From: JACKIC01 sp964392305
Lineage (GTDB): Bacteria > Planctomycetota > UBA1135 > UBA2386
Direction of reading: 5' to 3'
Length of the DNA: 64,000 nt
Assembly (NCBI GenBank): GCA_964392305.1
Contig: CAYMPV010000019.1
Coordinates: 51,131 to 115,130 of the forward strand
In this document: piece by piece, positions 18,285 to 26,071 of the stretch
Numbering within the stretch: position 1 is the stretch's first letter
Layout: each line of letters opens with the position of its first letter
Notes under the pieces: model-generated
Databases searched by the model: none
What the model saw: only the letters and a program-made list of their open reading frames with translations
What the model was told of the DNA's origin: nothing
Made by a program: the position numbers and the translations under genes

Positions 18285-18390
18285 TCATCGGTTGCCGCCC
18301 CGCCGAGCCCCTCTCGCAATCCCGGGCCGAGAACCTACGATCGGCGGCTGGCACTGTCCCAGACCCCCGCGAGCTGCCCCAGACCCCCGA

Positions 18391-18810
18391 ATGAAAACCA
18401 CGCCGCAATCGGACACGACGACGGAAGGCATCCGGATCCAGGCGATCGCCGAGTTCGTGCCGCACGAGTCGGAGCCGGGCAACGGCCGGTTCGTGTTCTC
18501 CTACCGGATCACGATGACCAACGTCAGCGAGCAGCCCGCCAAGCTGCTGTCGCGGCATTGGATCATCGTCGACGGCGAAGGCCGTCGCGAAGACGTGCGC
18601 GGTCGCGGCGTGATCGGCGAGTATCCGCGGCTGCTGCCGGGCGAGTCGTACAGCTACAAGAGCTTCTGCCCGCTGAGCACCAAGTGGGGCACGATGGAAG
18701 GCAGCTACACGTTCGAGCGTGAGGACGGCAACCGGTTCCTGGCGCGCATCGGGCGCTTCTTCCTGGTTCCGGGAGCGCCGCGCTTGACGGTGCAATCGCC
18801 TTCCGTCTAG
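18391..18810 (+). CDS. apaG: ApaG-domain protein
   Basis: This 139-residue protein is a full-length ApaG. It shows GIRIQAIAEFVPHESEPGNG, FSYRITMTNVSEQPAKLLSR, HWIIVDGEG, the glycine-rich VRGRGVIGEYPRLLPGESY and the terminal MEGSYTFEREDG. ApaG has a fibronectin-like fold and is associated with diadenosine tetraphosphate and cobalt-magnesium phenotypes in enterobacteria; its activity is undefined. The ATG at 18391 fits the family N terminus. The hutH ribosome site overlaps its stop, so the two are likely translated from one message. Confidence 0.92.
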   Translation: MKTTPQSDTTTEGIRIQAIAEFVPHESEPGNGRFVFSYRITMTNVSEQPAKLLSRHWIIVDGEGRREDVRGRGVIGEYPRLLPGESYSYKSFCPLSTKWGTMEGSYTFEREDGNRFLARIGRFFLVPGAPRLTVQSPSV

Positions 18811-18815
18811 GAAGG
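18809..18815 (+). promoter_or_regulatory. Shine-Dalgarno AGGAAGG for hutH, overlapping the apaG stop
   Basis: AGGAAGG begins inside the apaG TAG and ends five bases before GTG at 18821. It favours that GTG over the in-frame GTG two codons upstream, which would overlap the site. Confidence 0.7.
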
Positions 18816-18820
18816 TGGTC

Positions 18821-20353
18821 GTGCCCAAGATCCTGCTCGGCGAACCGTCCCTGCCGTTGTCCACCCTGGTCGCGCTGAGCCGGCCCGGCTCGCGCATCGA
18901 CCTCTCGCCCGCCGCGCGCAAGAACGTGCGCAACAGCCGCGCCGTCGTCGACCGCGCCGTCGCCACGGGCGCGACGATGTACGGCATCAACACCGGCTTC
19001 GGCAAACTCGCCGGCATGCGCATCGCCGACGATCAGCTCGCGCAGTTGCAGCGCAACCTGCTGCTCAGTCACGCGACCGGCGTCGGTGAGCCATTGCGCG
19101 TCGAACAGAGCCGCCTGGCCTTCGCGCTGCGCATCCACAACCTCGCGCTCGGTTACTCGGGCGTGCGCCCCGAACTGCTCGAACAGGCGATGGCGCTGTT
19201 CAACGAAGGCCTCACCCCGGTCGTGCCGTCGCAGGGTTCGGTGGGCGCGTCTGGCGACCTCGCGCCGCTGAGCCACATGGCACTGCCGCTGATCGGGTTC
19301 GGCGAGGTGCACCACGGCTACAAGGTGATCACCGGCAAGGCGGCGCTGGCCCGCATCGGCCGCCAGCCGCTGCAGCTGACCGAGAAGGAAGGGCTCGCGC
19401 TGATCAACGGCACGCAGATCATGACCGCGATCGGCTGCCTGTGCCTCGCGCAGGCGATCCTCGTCGCCAAGACTGCGGACATCGCCTGCGCGGCCACCGT
19501 AGAAGCGCTGCGCGGCAGCGAGAAGCCGTTCCAGGAGCGTGTGCACGCGGTGCGCCCGCACGCCGGCCAGGTGGCCACCGCCGCCAACCTGCGTGCGTTG
19601 TTGTCGGGCAGCAAGGTGATGGTCGATCACGCCGATTGCGCGCGCGTGCAGGACGCCTACTCGCTGCGCTGCGCGCCGCAGGTGCACGGCGCCAGCAAGG
19701 ACGGCATCCGCTACGCGCTCGAGGTGCTGGTCACCGAGGCCAACTCGGTCACCGACAACCCGCTGGTGTTCCCCGGCGGCGACGTGATCAGCGGCGGCAA
19801 CTTCCACGGCCAGCCGGTCAGCCAGGCGATGGACTTCCTCGCGATCGCGGTCAGCACCCTGGCCAACATCTCCGAGCGCCGCATCGAGCAGATGGTCAAC
19901 CCCGACATCTCGGGCCTGCCGCCGTTCCTGGCGCGCAACCCGGGCCTCGAGAGCGGCTTCATGATCCCGCAGGTCGTGGCCGCGTCGCTGGCCAGCGAGA
20001 ACAAGTCGCTCGCGCACCCGGCCAGCGTCGACACGATCCCGACGTCGGCGAACCGCGAGGACCACGTGTCGATGGGGGTGACCGCCGCGCGCCATGCCGA
20101 ACGCGTCGTCGCGAACACCGCCAAGGTGCTCGGCATCGAGCTGCTGTGCGCGGCGCAGGGACTCGACCTCGCCGAGAAGCGTCTGCGGCCGGGCGTCGGC
20201 GTCGCGGCGGCGCACAAGGTGGTGCGCAAGAAGGTCGCGGCGCTCGAAGGGGATCGGTTCCTGGCGCCCGATCTGGCTGCGGCCGAGGTGCTGGTGCTCG
20301 ATGGCAGTCTGGTGGCGGCGGTGGAGCGCAAGGCGGGGGTGCTCGCGGTCTGA
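18821..20353 (+). CDS. hutH: Histidine ammonia-lyase HutH
   Basis: HutH removes ammonia from L-histidine to give urocanate, the first step of histidine degradation. The 510-residue length is normal. The self-forming MIO cofactor triad Ala-Ser-Gly lies at residues 143-145 in GSVGASGDLAPLSH. YGINTGFGKLA near residue 47, NGTQIMTA and the SVTDNPLVF segment are all family hallmarks. Start at GTG 18821 is supported by the AGGAAGG site. hutU follows 65 bases later. The remaining hut genes (imidazolonepropionase, formiminoglutamate steps) are not in the window, so the pathway is either split or ends elsewhere on the chromosome. A related aromatic ammonia-lyase or aminomutase is a less likely alternative, because hutU is next door. 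Confidence 0.95.
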   Translation: MPKILLGEPSLPLSTLVALSRPGSRIDLSPAARKNVRNSRAVVDRAVATGATMYGINTGFGKLAGMRIADDQLAQLQRNLLLSHATGVGEPLRVEQSRLAFALRIHNLALGYSGVRPELLEQAMALFNEGLTPVVPSQGSVGASGDLAPLSHMALPLIGFGEVHHGYKVITGKAALARIGRQPLQLTEKEGLALINGTQIMTAIGCLCLAQAILVAKTADIACAATVEALRGSEKPFQERVHAVRPHAGQVATAANLRALLSGSKVMVDHADCARVQDAYSLRCAPQVHGASKDGIRYALEVLVTEANSVTDNPLVFPGGDVISGGNFHGQPVSQAMDFLAIAVSTLANISERRIEQMVNPDISGLPPFLARNPGLESGFMIPQVVAASLASENKSLAHPASVDTIPTSANREDHVSMGVTAARHAERVVANTAKVLGIELLCAAQGLDLAEKRLRPGVGVAAAHKVVRKKVAALEGDRFLAPDLAAAEVLVLDGSLVAAVERKAGVLAV

Positions 20354-20418
20354 GGGGCCTTGTTCGGGCGTTCGGGCCAGCGTTGCCAGCCCCCCTGGGC
20401 GCTGTCTATGTTGGCCCG

Positions 20419-22065
20419 ATGACCGCATACCGAGCCCCGCGCGGCGCCGAGCGCACCTGTGCCAACTGGCAGATCGAAGCCGCCTACCGCATGGTGCAGA
20501 ACAACCTCGACGCCGAGGTCGCCGAGGACCCTGAACACCTGATCGTCTACGGCGGGCTCGGCAAGGCGGCGCGCAACCCACAGGCCCTGCAGGGCATCCT
20601 GGCGACGCTGCGTCGGCTCACCCCGACGCAGACGATGCTGGTGCAGTCGGGCAAGTGCGTGGGGGTGTTCGAGACGCATGCCGATGCGCCGCGCGTGCTG
20701 CTCGCCAACAGCAACCTGGTCGGCGACTGGGCCAACTGGGACGAGTTCCGACGGCTCGACGCGCTCGGCCTGATCATGTACGGCCAGATGACCGCGGGCT
20801 CGTGGATCTACATCGGCAGCCAGGGCATCGTGCAGGGCACCTACGAGACGTTCGTCGCGGCCGGCAAACAGCACTACGGCAGCGATCTGAAGGGCAAGCT
20901 CGTGGTGACGGCGGGGCTCGGCGGCATGGGCGGCGCGCAGCCGCTCGCCGTGACCATGGCCGGCGGCGTCTGCCTCGCGGCCGACGTCGAGGGCTGGCGC
21001 ATCGACAAGCGCCTTTCGACGAAGTACCTCGACGAACGCATCGACGACCCGGCGAAGGCCCTGCAGGCGGCGCTCGCCAAGAAGCAGGCGGGCGTGCCGT
21101 GGTCGATCGGCGTCTGCTGCAACGCCACCGAACTGCTGACGGTGATCCGCGACAGCCGCGTGGTGCCCGACATGCTGACCGACCAGACCTCGGCGCACGA
21201 CATGCTGATCGGCTACGTGCCCGACGGCATGACCGTCGCCGCGGCCACCGAGCTGCGGCAGCGCGACCCCAAGGCCTACCTCGTCGAGTCGCGCCGTACT
21301 GTCGCCAAACACGTGGCGCTGATGCTCGACCTGCAGGAACGCGGCGCGATCACGTTCGACTACGGCAACAACATCCGCACCGAGGCGCGCGACGCCGGCG
21401 TCGCCGAGGCGTTCCGCATCAAGGGCTTCATCCCCGAGTACATCCGGCCGCTGTTCTGCGAGGGGCGCGGGCCGTTCCGCTGGGTCGCGCTCAGCGGCGA
21501 TCCGAAGGACATCGCGCGCACCGACGCGCTGGCGCTGCAGATGTTCGGCGACAACCCGTCGCTGCGCACCTGGATCGAGAAGGCGCAGAAGCAGATCGCG
21601 TTCCAGGGGCTGCCGGCGCGCATCCTGTGGCTCGGCTACGGCGAGCGCGCGCGCTTCGGGCTGGCCGTCAACGAACTCGTCGCCAAGGGCGAGATCTCGG
21701 CGCCGATCGTGTTCGGCCGCGATCACCTCGACTGCGGCTCGGTGGCTTCGCCGTACCGCGAGACCGAAGCGATGAAGGACGGCAGCGACGCGATCGCCGA
21801 CTGGCCGCTGCTCAACGCCATGCTCAACGTCGCGTCGGGCGCGACCTGGGTGTCGATCCACCACGGCGGCGGTGTCGGGATGGGCAAGTCGATCCACGCC
21901 GGTCAGGTGACCGTGGCCGACGGCACGCCGGCGGCGGCCGCGCGCATCCAGCGGGTGTTCACGTGTGACCCGGGCATCGGCGTCGCCCGCCACGCCGATT
22001 CGGGTTACGAGGCGGCGTCGGCGTTCGCGAAGCAGGCTGGCATCGATCTCGGCGGTGCGCGGTAG
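20419..22065 (+). CDS. hutU: Urocanate hydratase HutU
   Basis: The 548-residue enzyme adds water to urocanate to give 4-imidazolone-5-propanoate, using tightly bound NAD+. The sequence is a clean family match: MVQNNLDAEVAEDPEHLIVY, the NAD-binding loop TAGLGGMGGAQP near residue 173, DQTSAHD, FDYGNNIRTEA, GFIPEYIRPLFCEGRGPFRW and the C-terminal HHGGGVGMGKSIHAGQV. It follows hutH, forming a two-step module. The ATG at 20419 begins the family N terminus; there is no strong ribosome site. The gap to the next gene (231 bases) suggests that the hut unit ends here. Confidence 0.96.
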   Translation: MTAYRAPRGAERTCANWQIEAAYRMVQNNLDAEVAEDPEHLIVYGGLGKAARNPQALQGILATLRRLTPTQTMLVQSGKCVGVFETHADAPRVLLANSNLVGDWANWDEFRRLDALGLIMYGQMTAGSWIYIGSQGIVQGTYETFVAAGKQHYGSDLKGKLVVTAGLGGMGGAQPLAVTMAGGVCLAADVEGWRIDKRLSTKYLDERIDDPAKALQAALAKKQAGVPWSIGVCCNATELLTVIRDSRVVPDMLTDQTSAHDMLIGYVPDGMTVAAATELRQRDPKAYLVESRRTVAKHVALMLDLQERGAITFDYGNNIRTEARDAGVAEAFRIKGFIPEYIRPLFCEGRGPFRWVALSGDPKDIARTDALALQMFGDNPSLRTWIEKAQKQIAFQGLPARILWLGYGERARFGLAVNELVAKGEISAPIVFGRDHLDCGSVASPYRETEAMKDGSDAIADWPLLNAMLNVASGATWVSIHHGGGVGMGKSIHAGQVTVADGTPAAAARIQRVFTCDPGIGVARHADSGYEAASAFAKQAGIDLGGAR

Positions 22066-22153
22066 GCGGCGCCAGGTGGCGATGCGCCCGTCGCCGCCGG
22101 TGGTGACCCCCTGGCCTTGGTGATACAAAGGTCCGCTGTGAGCGGGCCGTCCG

Positions 22154-22194
22154 ACTCACGAACGTCTCACTCGCGAACCGTCTCACTCCCGAAC
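22154..22194 (+). repeat. Three imperfect direct repeats ACTC(A/G/C)CGAAC upstream of the BY-kinase-like gene
   Basis: Copies start at 22154, 22169 and 22185, spaced 15 and 16 bases, in the 231-base gap before the kinase gene. Regular spacing over about one and a half helical turns is compatible with operator half-sites, but no regulator is known. Confidence 0.5.
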
Positions 22195-22237
22195 CCGCCG
22201 TGCGCCGGGCACAGTCGGCGGGGGGCACCTGCCGAAA

Positions 22238-22261
22238 AGACCGGGGGTTTCGCCCCGGGTC
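22238..22261 (+). other. GC hairpin in the leader of the kinase-like gene
   Basis: GACC-GGGG, loop GTTTCG, CCCC-(G)-GGTC forms an eight-pair stem with one bulge, 36 bases before the kinase start. It could be a leader structure or the terminator of hutU. It lacks a U run. Confidence 0.4.
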
Positions 22262-22296
22262 CCGTCCGTGTCCGGTCAACAGCCCGTCCAATCGTC

Positions 22297-23070
22297 ATGT
22301 TCCGCCGCAAGAGGGTGACCGCCGAGGATCTCGACCGCACTGGTGGCAAGGACGACGTGATCGTCGTCGTCGACCAGACCGTCAATCCGTTCCTGGTGCT
22401 GTTCCACGAGCCCGCCGGTTATCGCGCCGAACAGATCCGCGGCCTGCGCAACCGGCTGCTGGCGATGAACCCCGACGGCGAACCCAAGACGCTGGTCGTG
22501 ACCTCTGCGGTGCGCGAGGAGGGCAAGACCATCGCCGCGCTGAACCTGGCGATGGCGTTCGGCGAGCTCGAACGGCAGCCCGTGGTGCTCGTCGACGCCG
22601 ACCTGCGTCGCCCGAGCTGCGAGCGTTACCTGAACCTCAACGCCGAGCCGGGCCTCAGCGACGTGCTGCTCGGTCGCATCCCGCTCGAGCGCGCCCTGCG
22701 TCCGGCCGGTTACCGCAACCTGATGTTCCTGGGCAGCGGCACGCCCGTCGCCAACCCGGCCGAGGTGCTCGGCGTGTCGCGTCTCGACGAGCTGTTCGAG
22801 CGGCTCAAGGAGCGCTTCCGCTACGTGATCATCGACACGCCGCCGGTGCTGCCGTCGACCGACGCCGGGGTGCTCGCGTCGCGCGCCGACGGCACGCTGC
22901 TGGTCGTGCGCCTCGAGCGTTCGCTCAAGAAGCAGACCAAGGAGGCGATGCGCGTCGTGCAGGACATGGGCGGCAACGTGCTCGGCACGTTCGTCACCGA
23001 GGTGCGCGGCCAGGATCCCGACCACGATCGCCGCCTGGCGTACGAGCCCCGCGACGTCGAGGAACTGTGA
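22297..23070 (+). CDS. CpsD/CapB (BY-kinase)-like P-loop ATPase
   Basis: This 257-residue cytoplasmic P-loop protein is of the MinD/Mrp-related bacterial tyrosine-kinase group. The Walker A region reads TSAVREEGKTIAALNLA. Walker A' is VVLVDADLRRPS and Walker B is YVIIDTPPVLPSTDA. GLSDVLLGR and FLGSGTPVANPAEVL are typical of CpsD/ExoP C-terminal domains. The usual Tyr-rich autophosphorylated tail is missing: only one Tyr (LAYEPRDVEEL) is near the end, so classic tail phosphorylation is doubtful. In capsule systems this domain works with a Wzz-type membrane partner, which is not encoded here. Instead it precedes a coiled-coil protein (23 bases) and a MamK-like actin. The ATG at 22297 is used although a longer frame exists upstream. 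Confidence 0.82.
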   Translation: MFRRKRVTAEDLDRTGGKDDVIVVVDQTVNPFLVLFHEPAGYRAEQIRGLRNRLLAMNPDGEPKTLVVTSAVREEGKTIAALNLAMAFGELERQPVVLVDADLRRPSCERYLNLNAEPGLSDVLLGRIPLERALRPAGYRNLMFLGSGTPVANPAEVLGVSRLDELFERLKERFRYVIIDTPPVLPSTDAGVLASRADGTLLVVRLERSLKKQTKEAMRVVQDMGGNVLGTFVTEVRGQDPDHDRRLAYEPRDVEEL

Positions 23071-23093
23071 CGACCGCCTAGGAGCAACGACGC

Positions 23094-23888
23094 GTGGCCA
23101 ACTTCAAGGAGTCGCTCAAGCAGGCCGTGCGGCAGATGTCGTTCAAGACGTCCGTCGACAGCCTCAAGAAGCGCGGCGTCCAGGAAGTCAGCGTGCTCGG
23201 CATCGACCGCATCGTCGCGCTGGTCGAGCAGGCCGTGAGCCGCAGCCTGCGCACCCGCCTGGGTGGCATCGAGCGTGAGGCGGTCACCGACGCCACCAAG
23301 GCCGAGTTCCTGCGGCTCTTGCGCAGCAACGAGGATCTGCAGCGTCAGAAGAGCGAGATCGAGCGCCAGAAGGAGGCGGTCGAGGACGAACTCGACGCCC
23401 TGCGCCGCGAGCTCGGGGAACGGGAGCGGGACCTGCGGCAACGGCTGCAGGAAGGTGCGCTCGACGTGGCCGCCCGCTACGAGGGCGAGAACGCCGCGAT
23501 CGCGGCGCGCGTCGGCGACGTACTGGCGGCGCTGCAGCGGCAGGGCGGCACCGACGTCGAGGGGCGCATCGTCGAGCTGGTCATCGAGTTGGTCTCGGGT
23601 GAACGCCAGGCGGCCGAGGTGGCGCGTTCGGCGTTGCGTGACCGCGAGGTCGAGAACCTGCAGCGGCGCATCCACAAGCTCAACGAGAGTCTGGGGCAGA
23701 CCGAGAAACGGCTGCAGCAGGTCGCCGCCACGCGCCAGGTCGAGCAGGGCATCTCGTCGGTCTACCGCGAGGTGCAGGGCGTCGGCGCCGAGGACCAACA
23801 TCAGGAGCGCAAGAAGGAGCTCATGGCCGAGATCTTCAAGGCCAACCTGGCACTGCAGCAGACGCTGCGCCAGCGGCGAGGTGGCTGA
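23094..23888 (+). CDS. Coiled-coil protein of unknown family, partner candidate for the actin-like protein
   Basis: The 264-residue protein has no signal peptide and no recognised family. After a basic N terminus (MANFKESLKQAVRQMSFKTS) and a short globular stretch (VSVLGIDRIVALVEQAVSRS), residues about 75-145 and 185-235 are charged heptad-rich helices (RQKSEIERQKEAVEDELDAL; LQRRIHKLNESLGQTEKRLQ). This is a cytoplasmic coiled coil probably forming dimers or bundles. The start is GTG with AGGAG at 23080-23084, nine bases upstream. It lies between the BY-kinase-like and actin-like genes on the same strand. A filament-binding or scaffold role is inferred from position and coiled-coil content only. 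Confidence 0.75.
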   Translation: MANFKESLKQAVRQMSFKTSVDSLKKRGVQEVSVLGIDRIVALVEQAVSRSLRTRLGGIEREAVTDATKAEFLRLLRSNEDLQRQKSEIERQKEAVEDELDALRRELGERERDLRQRLQEGALDVAARYEGENAAIAARVGDVLAALQRQGGTDVEGRIVELVIELVSGERQAAEVARSALRDREVENLQRRIHKLNESLGQTEKRLQQVAATRQVEQGISSVYREVQGVGAEDQHQERKKELMAEIFKANLALQQTLRQRRGG

Positions 23889-23960
23889 CAGGGGGGCCGT
23901 CGCCTTCGCCGGCTTCGGCCTCGCGCCGTGCCGATCAGACAGTACAAAAGCGAAACCAAG

Positions 23961-25034
23961 ATGACTGAATCAAACGACTCGGGCGCGACCCCGAAGAAGG
24001 ACCACGGTGTCCTCTACATCGGCATGGATCTGGGCACCTCACGCACCTCGGTGTCGTCGAGCAACGGCGTGCGCGAGACCGTCTACTCGGTCGTCGGCTA
24101 CCCCAAGGACGTGGTCGCCAAGAAGCTGCTGCAGAAGGACGTGCTCTACGGCAAGGAAGCGATCGACAAGCGCCTGTCGCTGAAGGTCTACAAGCCGCTC
24201 GAGAAGGGTGTGCTCAAGTACACCGGGGACGCCGCCCACGACGCCGAGATGAAGGCCAACCTCAAGGCGGCCCAGGACCTGATCGGCGAAGCGATCCGCC
24301 GCGCCAAGCCGCGCCAGGACGAACTCGTCTACTGCGTGATCGGCGCGCCGGCCGAGGCCTCGATCAAGAACCGCGAGGCGATCATCGAGGCTGCGCGTGC
24401 GCACGTCGATTCGGTGATGTTGTGCAGCGAACCGTTCGCGGTCGCCTACGGGCTGGACTGGCTCGAGGACGTGCTGGTCGTCGACATCGGCGCGGGCACC
24501 ACCGACCTGTGCCGCATGCACGGCACGATGCCCGAGGAGGCCGACCAGGTGACCTTCGACATCGCCGGTGACGCGGTCGACGCCGCTTTGGCCAAGGCCG
24601 TCGAGAGCTCCTGCCCGGGGGCGCAGTTCACGATCCAGATGATCAAGGACATCAAGGAACGGCACGGCTTCGTCGGTGACGCGCCCGAACGGTGTCTGGT
24701 CGACCTGCCCGTCGACGGCAAACCGACCACCTTCGACCTCACCGATCAGATCCAGGGCGCCTGCGCGATCCTGATCGACCCGATCGTCAAGGGCATCCAC
24801 AAGCTGATCGCGACCTTCGACCCCGAGTTCCAGATGAAGCTCAAGAGCCGCGTGCTGCTCGCGGGTGGTGGCTCGATGGTCAAGGGGCTCGACTCGGCGA
24901 TCGAGAAGGCGATGAAGGAACGGCTCGGCGGCGGCAAGGTGATCCGCATCGAAGAGCCGATCTACGGGGGGGCGAACGGGGCGCTGAAGATCGCGCACGA
25001 CATGCCCGCGGACTTCTGGGAGCAGCTCAAATGA
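23961..25034 (+). CDS. MamK-like bacterial actin
   Basis: The 357-residue protein is of the actin/HSP70 ATPase superfamily. Phosphate-1 is GMDLGTSRTSVSSSNG, phosphate-2 is VVDIGAGTTDLC, and the adenosine motif is LLAGGGSMVKGL. Beyond these superfamily motifs, several stretches match the magnetosome actin MamK as I remember it: SVVGYPKDVV, KPLEKGVLK, CSEPFAVAYGLD, EEADQVTFDIAGDAVDAAL, HGFVGD and the C-terminal GGANGALKIAHDMPADFWEQ. Length fits MamK (about 350) rather than MreB, FtsA or ParM. MamK polymerises into cytoplasmic filaments that align magnetosomes. No magnetosome gene is seen here, so the filament likely has another job. ATG at 23961 is preferred; a GTG 11 codons upstream is possible. 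Neither has a good ribosome site. Confidence 0.85.
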   Translation: MTESNDSGATPKKDHGVLYIGMDLGTSRTSVSSSNGVRETVYSVVGYPKDVVAKKLLQKDVLYGKEAIDKRLSLKVYKPLEKGVLKYTGDAAHDAEMKANLKAAQDLIGEAIRRAKPRQDELVYCVIGAPAEASIKNREAIIEAARAHVDSVMLCSEPFAVAYGLDWLEDVLVVDIGAGTTDLCRMHGTMPEEADQVTFDIAGDAVDAALAKAVESSCPGAQFTIQMIKDIKERHGFVGDAPERCLVDLPVDGKPTTFDLTDQIQGACAILIDPIVKGIHKLIATFDPEFQMKLKSRVLLAGGGSMVKGLDSAIEKAMKERLGGGKVIRIEEPIYGGANGALKIAHDMPADFWEQLK

Positions 25035-25042
25035 GGCGTTGC

Positions 25043-25072
25043 AGCCGGTGAGCGCCTGCGGCGCTCACGGCT
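25043..25072. terminator. Hairpin copy 1 after the actin-like gene
   Basis: AGCC-(G)-GTGAGCGCC, loop TGC, GGCGCTCAC-GGCT. The nine-pair core is extended by four pairs across a single bulged G. It starts eight bases after the actin-like stop, in the gap between convergent genes, and is therefore a likely terminator or RNA-end stabiliser. A near copy lies 73 bases further on. Confidence 0.65.
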
Positions 25073-25115
25073 GAACGCGGGGTTGGGCGGGCGGGGCCGG
25101 CCAACGGGGGGCTGG

Positions 25116-25145
25116 AGCCGGCGAGCGCCGGCGGCGCTCGCGGCT
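25116..25145. terminator. Hairpin copy 2, with one compensatory base-pair change
   Basis: AGCC-(G)-GCGAGCGCC, loop GGC, GGCGCTCGC-GGCT. It is identical in design to the copy at 25043-25072. One T-A pair is replaced by C-G on both arms, so the stem is kept. It lies 67 bases past the end of the convergent HAD gene, and could serve that gene on the other strand. Confidence 0.65.
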
Positions 25146-25212
25146 CAGCGGCGGCGGGGCTGGTGGGGCGGTGCCCGCGGCGTCGTGGGGCAACGGCTGT
25201 GGCGCTGGTGGG

Positions 25213-25944
25213 TCAGCGGGGGAGGGCGAAGTCCCGGATCAGCAGGTCGCGCAGCTCGTGGAAGTTGCGGATCTCGTAGTCGGCCGCGGTGGCGCCTTCG
25301 TCCTTGCTGTGGCGGCCGCTGCGGCGCACGCGCACGGTGTGCCAACCTTCCTGGTTGCACGGGTCGATGTCGTGCGTGGGGTTGTCGCCGACGTACAGGC
25401 AGCGTTCGGGTTGCAGGTCCAGGCGGCGCAGGACGCGGCGGTAGAGGCGTGGGTTCGGTTTGCTGAAGCCGACCTGGTCGGTGAAGAAGATCGCCGACGG
25501 GGTCAAGAACTCGAGCACGCCGAGGCGGACGAGCTTCTCGGCCTGCTTGACGGTGATGCCGGCTGAGATCACGCCGCGGATCAGAGGGGTGGAAGTCAGC
25601 CAGCGCAGCACTTGGGGGATCTCTTCGTGCACGCGCAGCTCGCGCCACTTGGTGTCGTGGTAGGCGACGACGCCGGCGGCGACGATCACGGCGCGGTTGT
25701 GGCCGGTGATGGCCTCGGGGCCCAGGCGGTCGAGCACTTTGTCGAAGTGGTTGCCGTAGTTGCTCGAGAACTCGGCGATCACCTCGGTCAGTTCGCGGAT
25801 CGCATCGTCGTGGGCAGCGTTCAGCCCGGCGTTCAGCATCGCGGTGATCGCCGCGTCGCGCGCGTGTTCGGCGAACACCGACGTCGAGAACAGCGTGTCG
25901 TCGATGTCGAAGAAGATGGCGTCGAGGGGCTTCACGACGGGCAT
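25213..25944 (-). CDS. HAD-superfamily subfamily IA hydrolase
   Basis: This 243-residue cytoplasmic phosphatase-like enzyme has all four HAD motifs: FFDIDDTLF (nucleophile and acid Asp, motif I), GVISAG (motif II Ser), FSKPNPRLY (motif III Lys) and YVGDNPTHDID (motif IV acids). The helical cap between motifs I and II is of the C1 type. The wording resembles the TIGR02253-type group of IA hydrolases whose substrates vary (phosphoglycolate, sugar phosphates and others). ATG at 25944 places motif I at residue 10, which is normal; longer forms would add a non-homologous extension. It is convergent with the actin-like gene. Confidence 0.87.
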   Translation of the reverse strand: MPVVKPLDAIFFDIDDTLFSTSVFAEHARDAAITAMLNAGLNAAHDDAIRELTEVIAEFSSNYGNHFDKVLDRLGPEAITGHNRAVIVAAGVVAYHDTKWRELRVHEEIPQVLRWLTSTPLIRGVISAGITVKQAEKLVRLGVLEFLTPSAIFFTDQVGFSKPNPRLYRRVLRRLDLQPERCLYVGDNPTHDIDPCNQEGWHTVRVRRSGRHSKDEGATAADYEIRNFHELRDLLIRDFALPR

Positions 25945-26042
25945 GTTGTCGGCGATCTGCGCCGCCGGGGCAAGCGGGCAGGCTGGGCTGGAACGCAGCG
26001 CGGGCCGCCACGACGTGGTCGTGACGGCCCGCGCGGGAGATG

Positions 26043-26062
26043 GGGGCGCCCTGCGGCGCCTC
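26043..26062 (-). terminator. GC hairpin just past the secretin gene
   Basis: GGCGCC, loop CTGC, GGCGCC, with two further weak pairs at the base. It lies 10 bases downstream of the stop of the minus-strand secretin gene. There is no U tract; the short stem makes this a moderate candidate. Confidence 0.45.
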
Positions 26063-26071
26063 ATCCGGGCA

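Noticed and set aside
22238..22261. A riboswitch in front of the BY-kinase-like gene
   Set aside because: The hairpin is short and none of the conserved cores of c-di-GMP, SAM, cobalamin, TPP or guanidine riboswitches was recognisable around it.
23961..25034. A magnetosome island
   Set aside because: Only the MamK-like gene is present. No mamA, mamB, mamE, mamM, mamQ or mms-type gene was recognised in the window.
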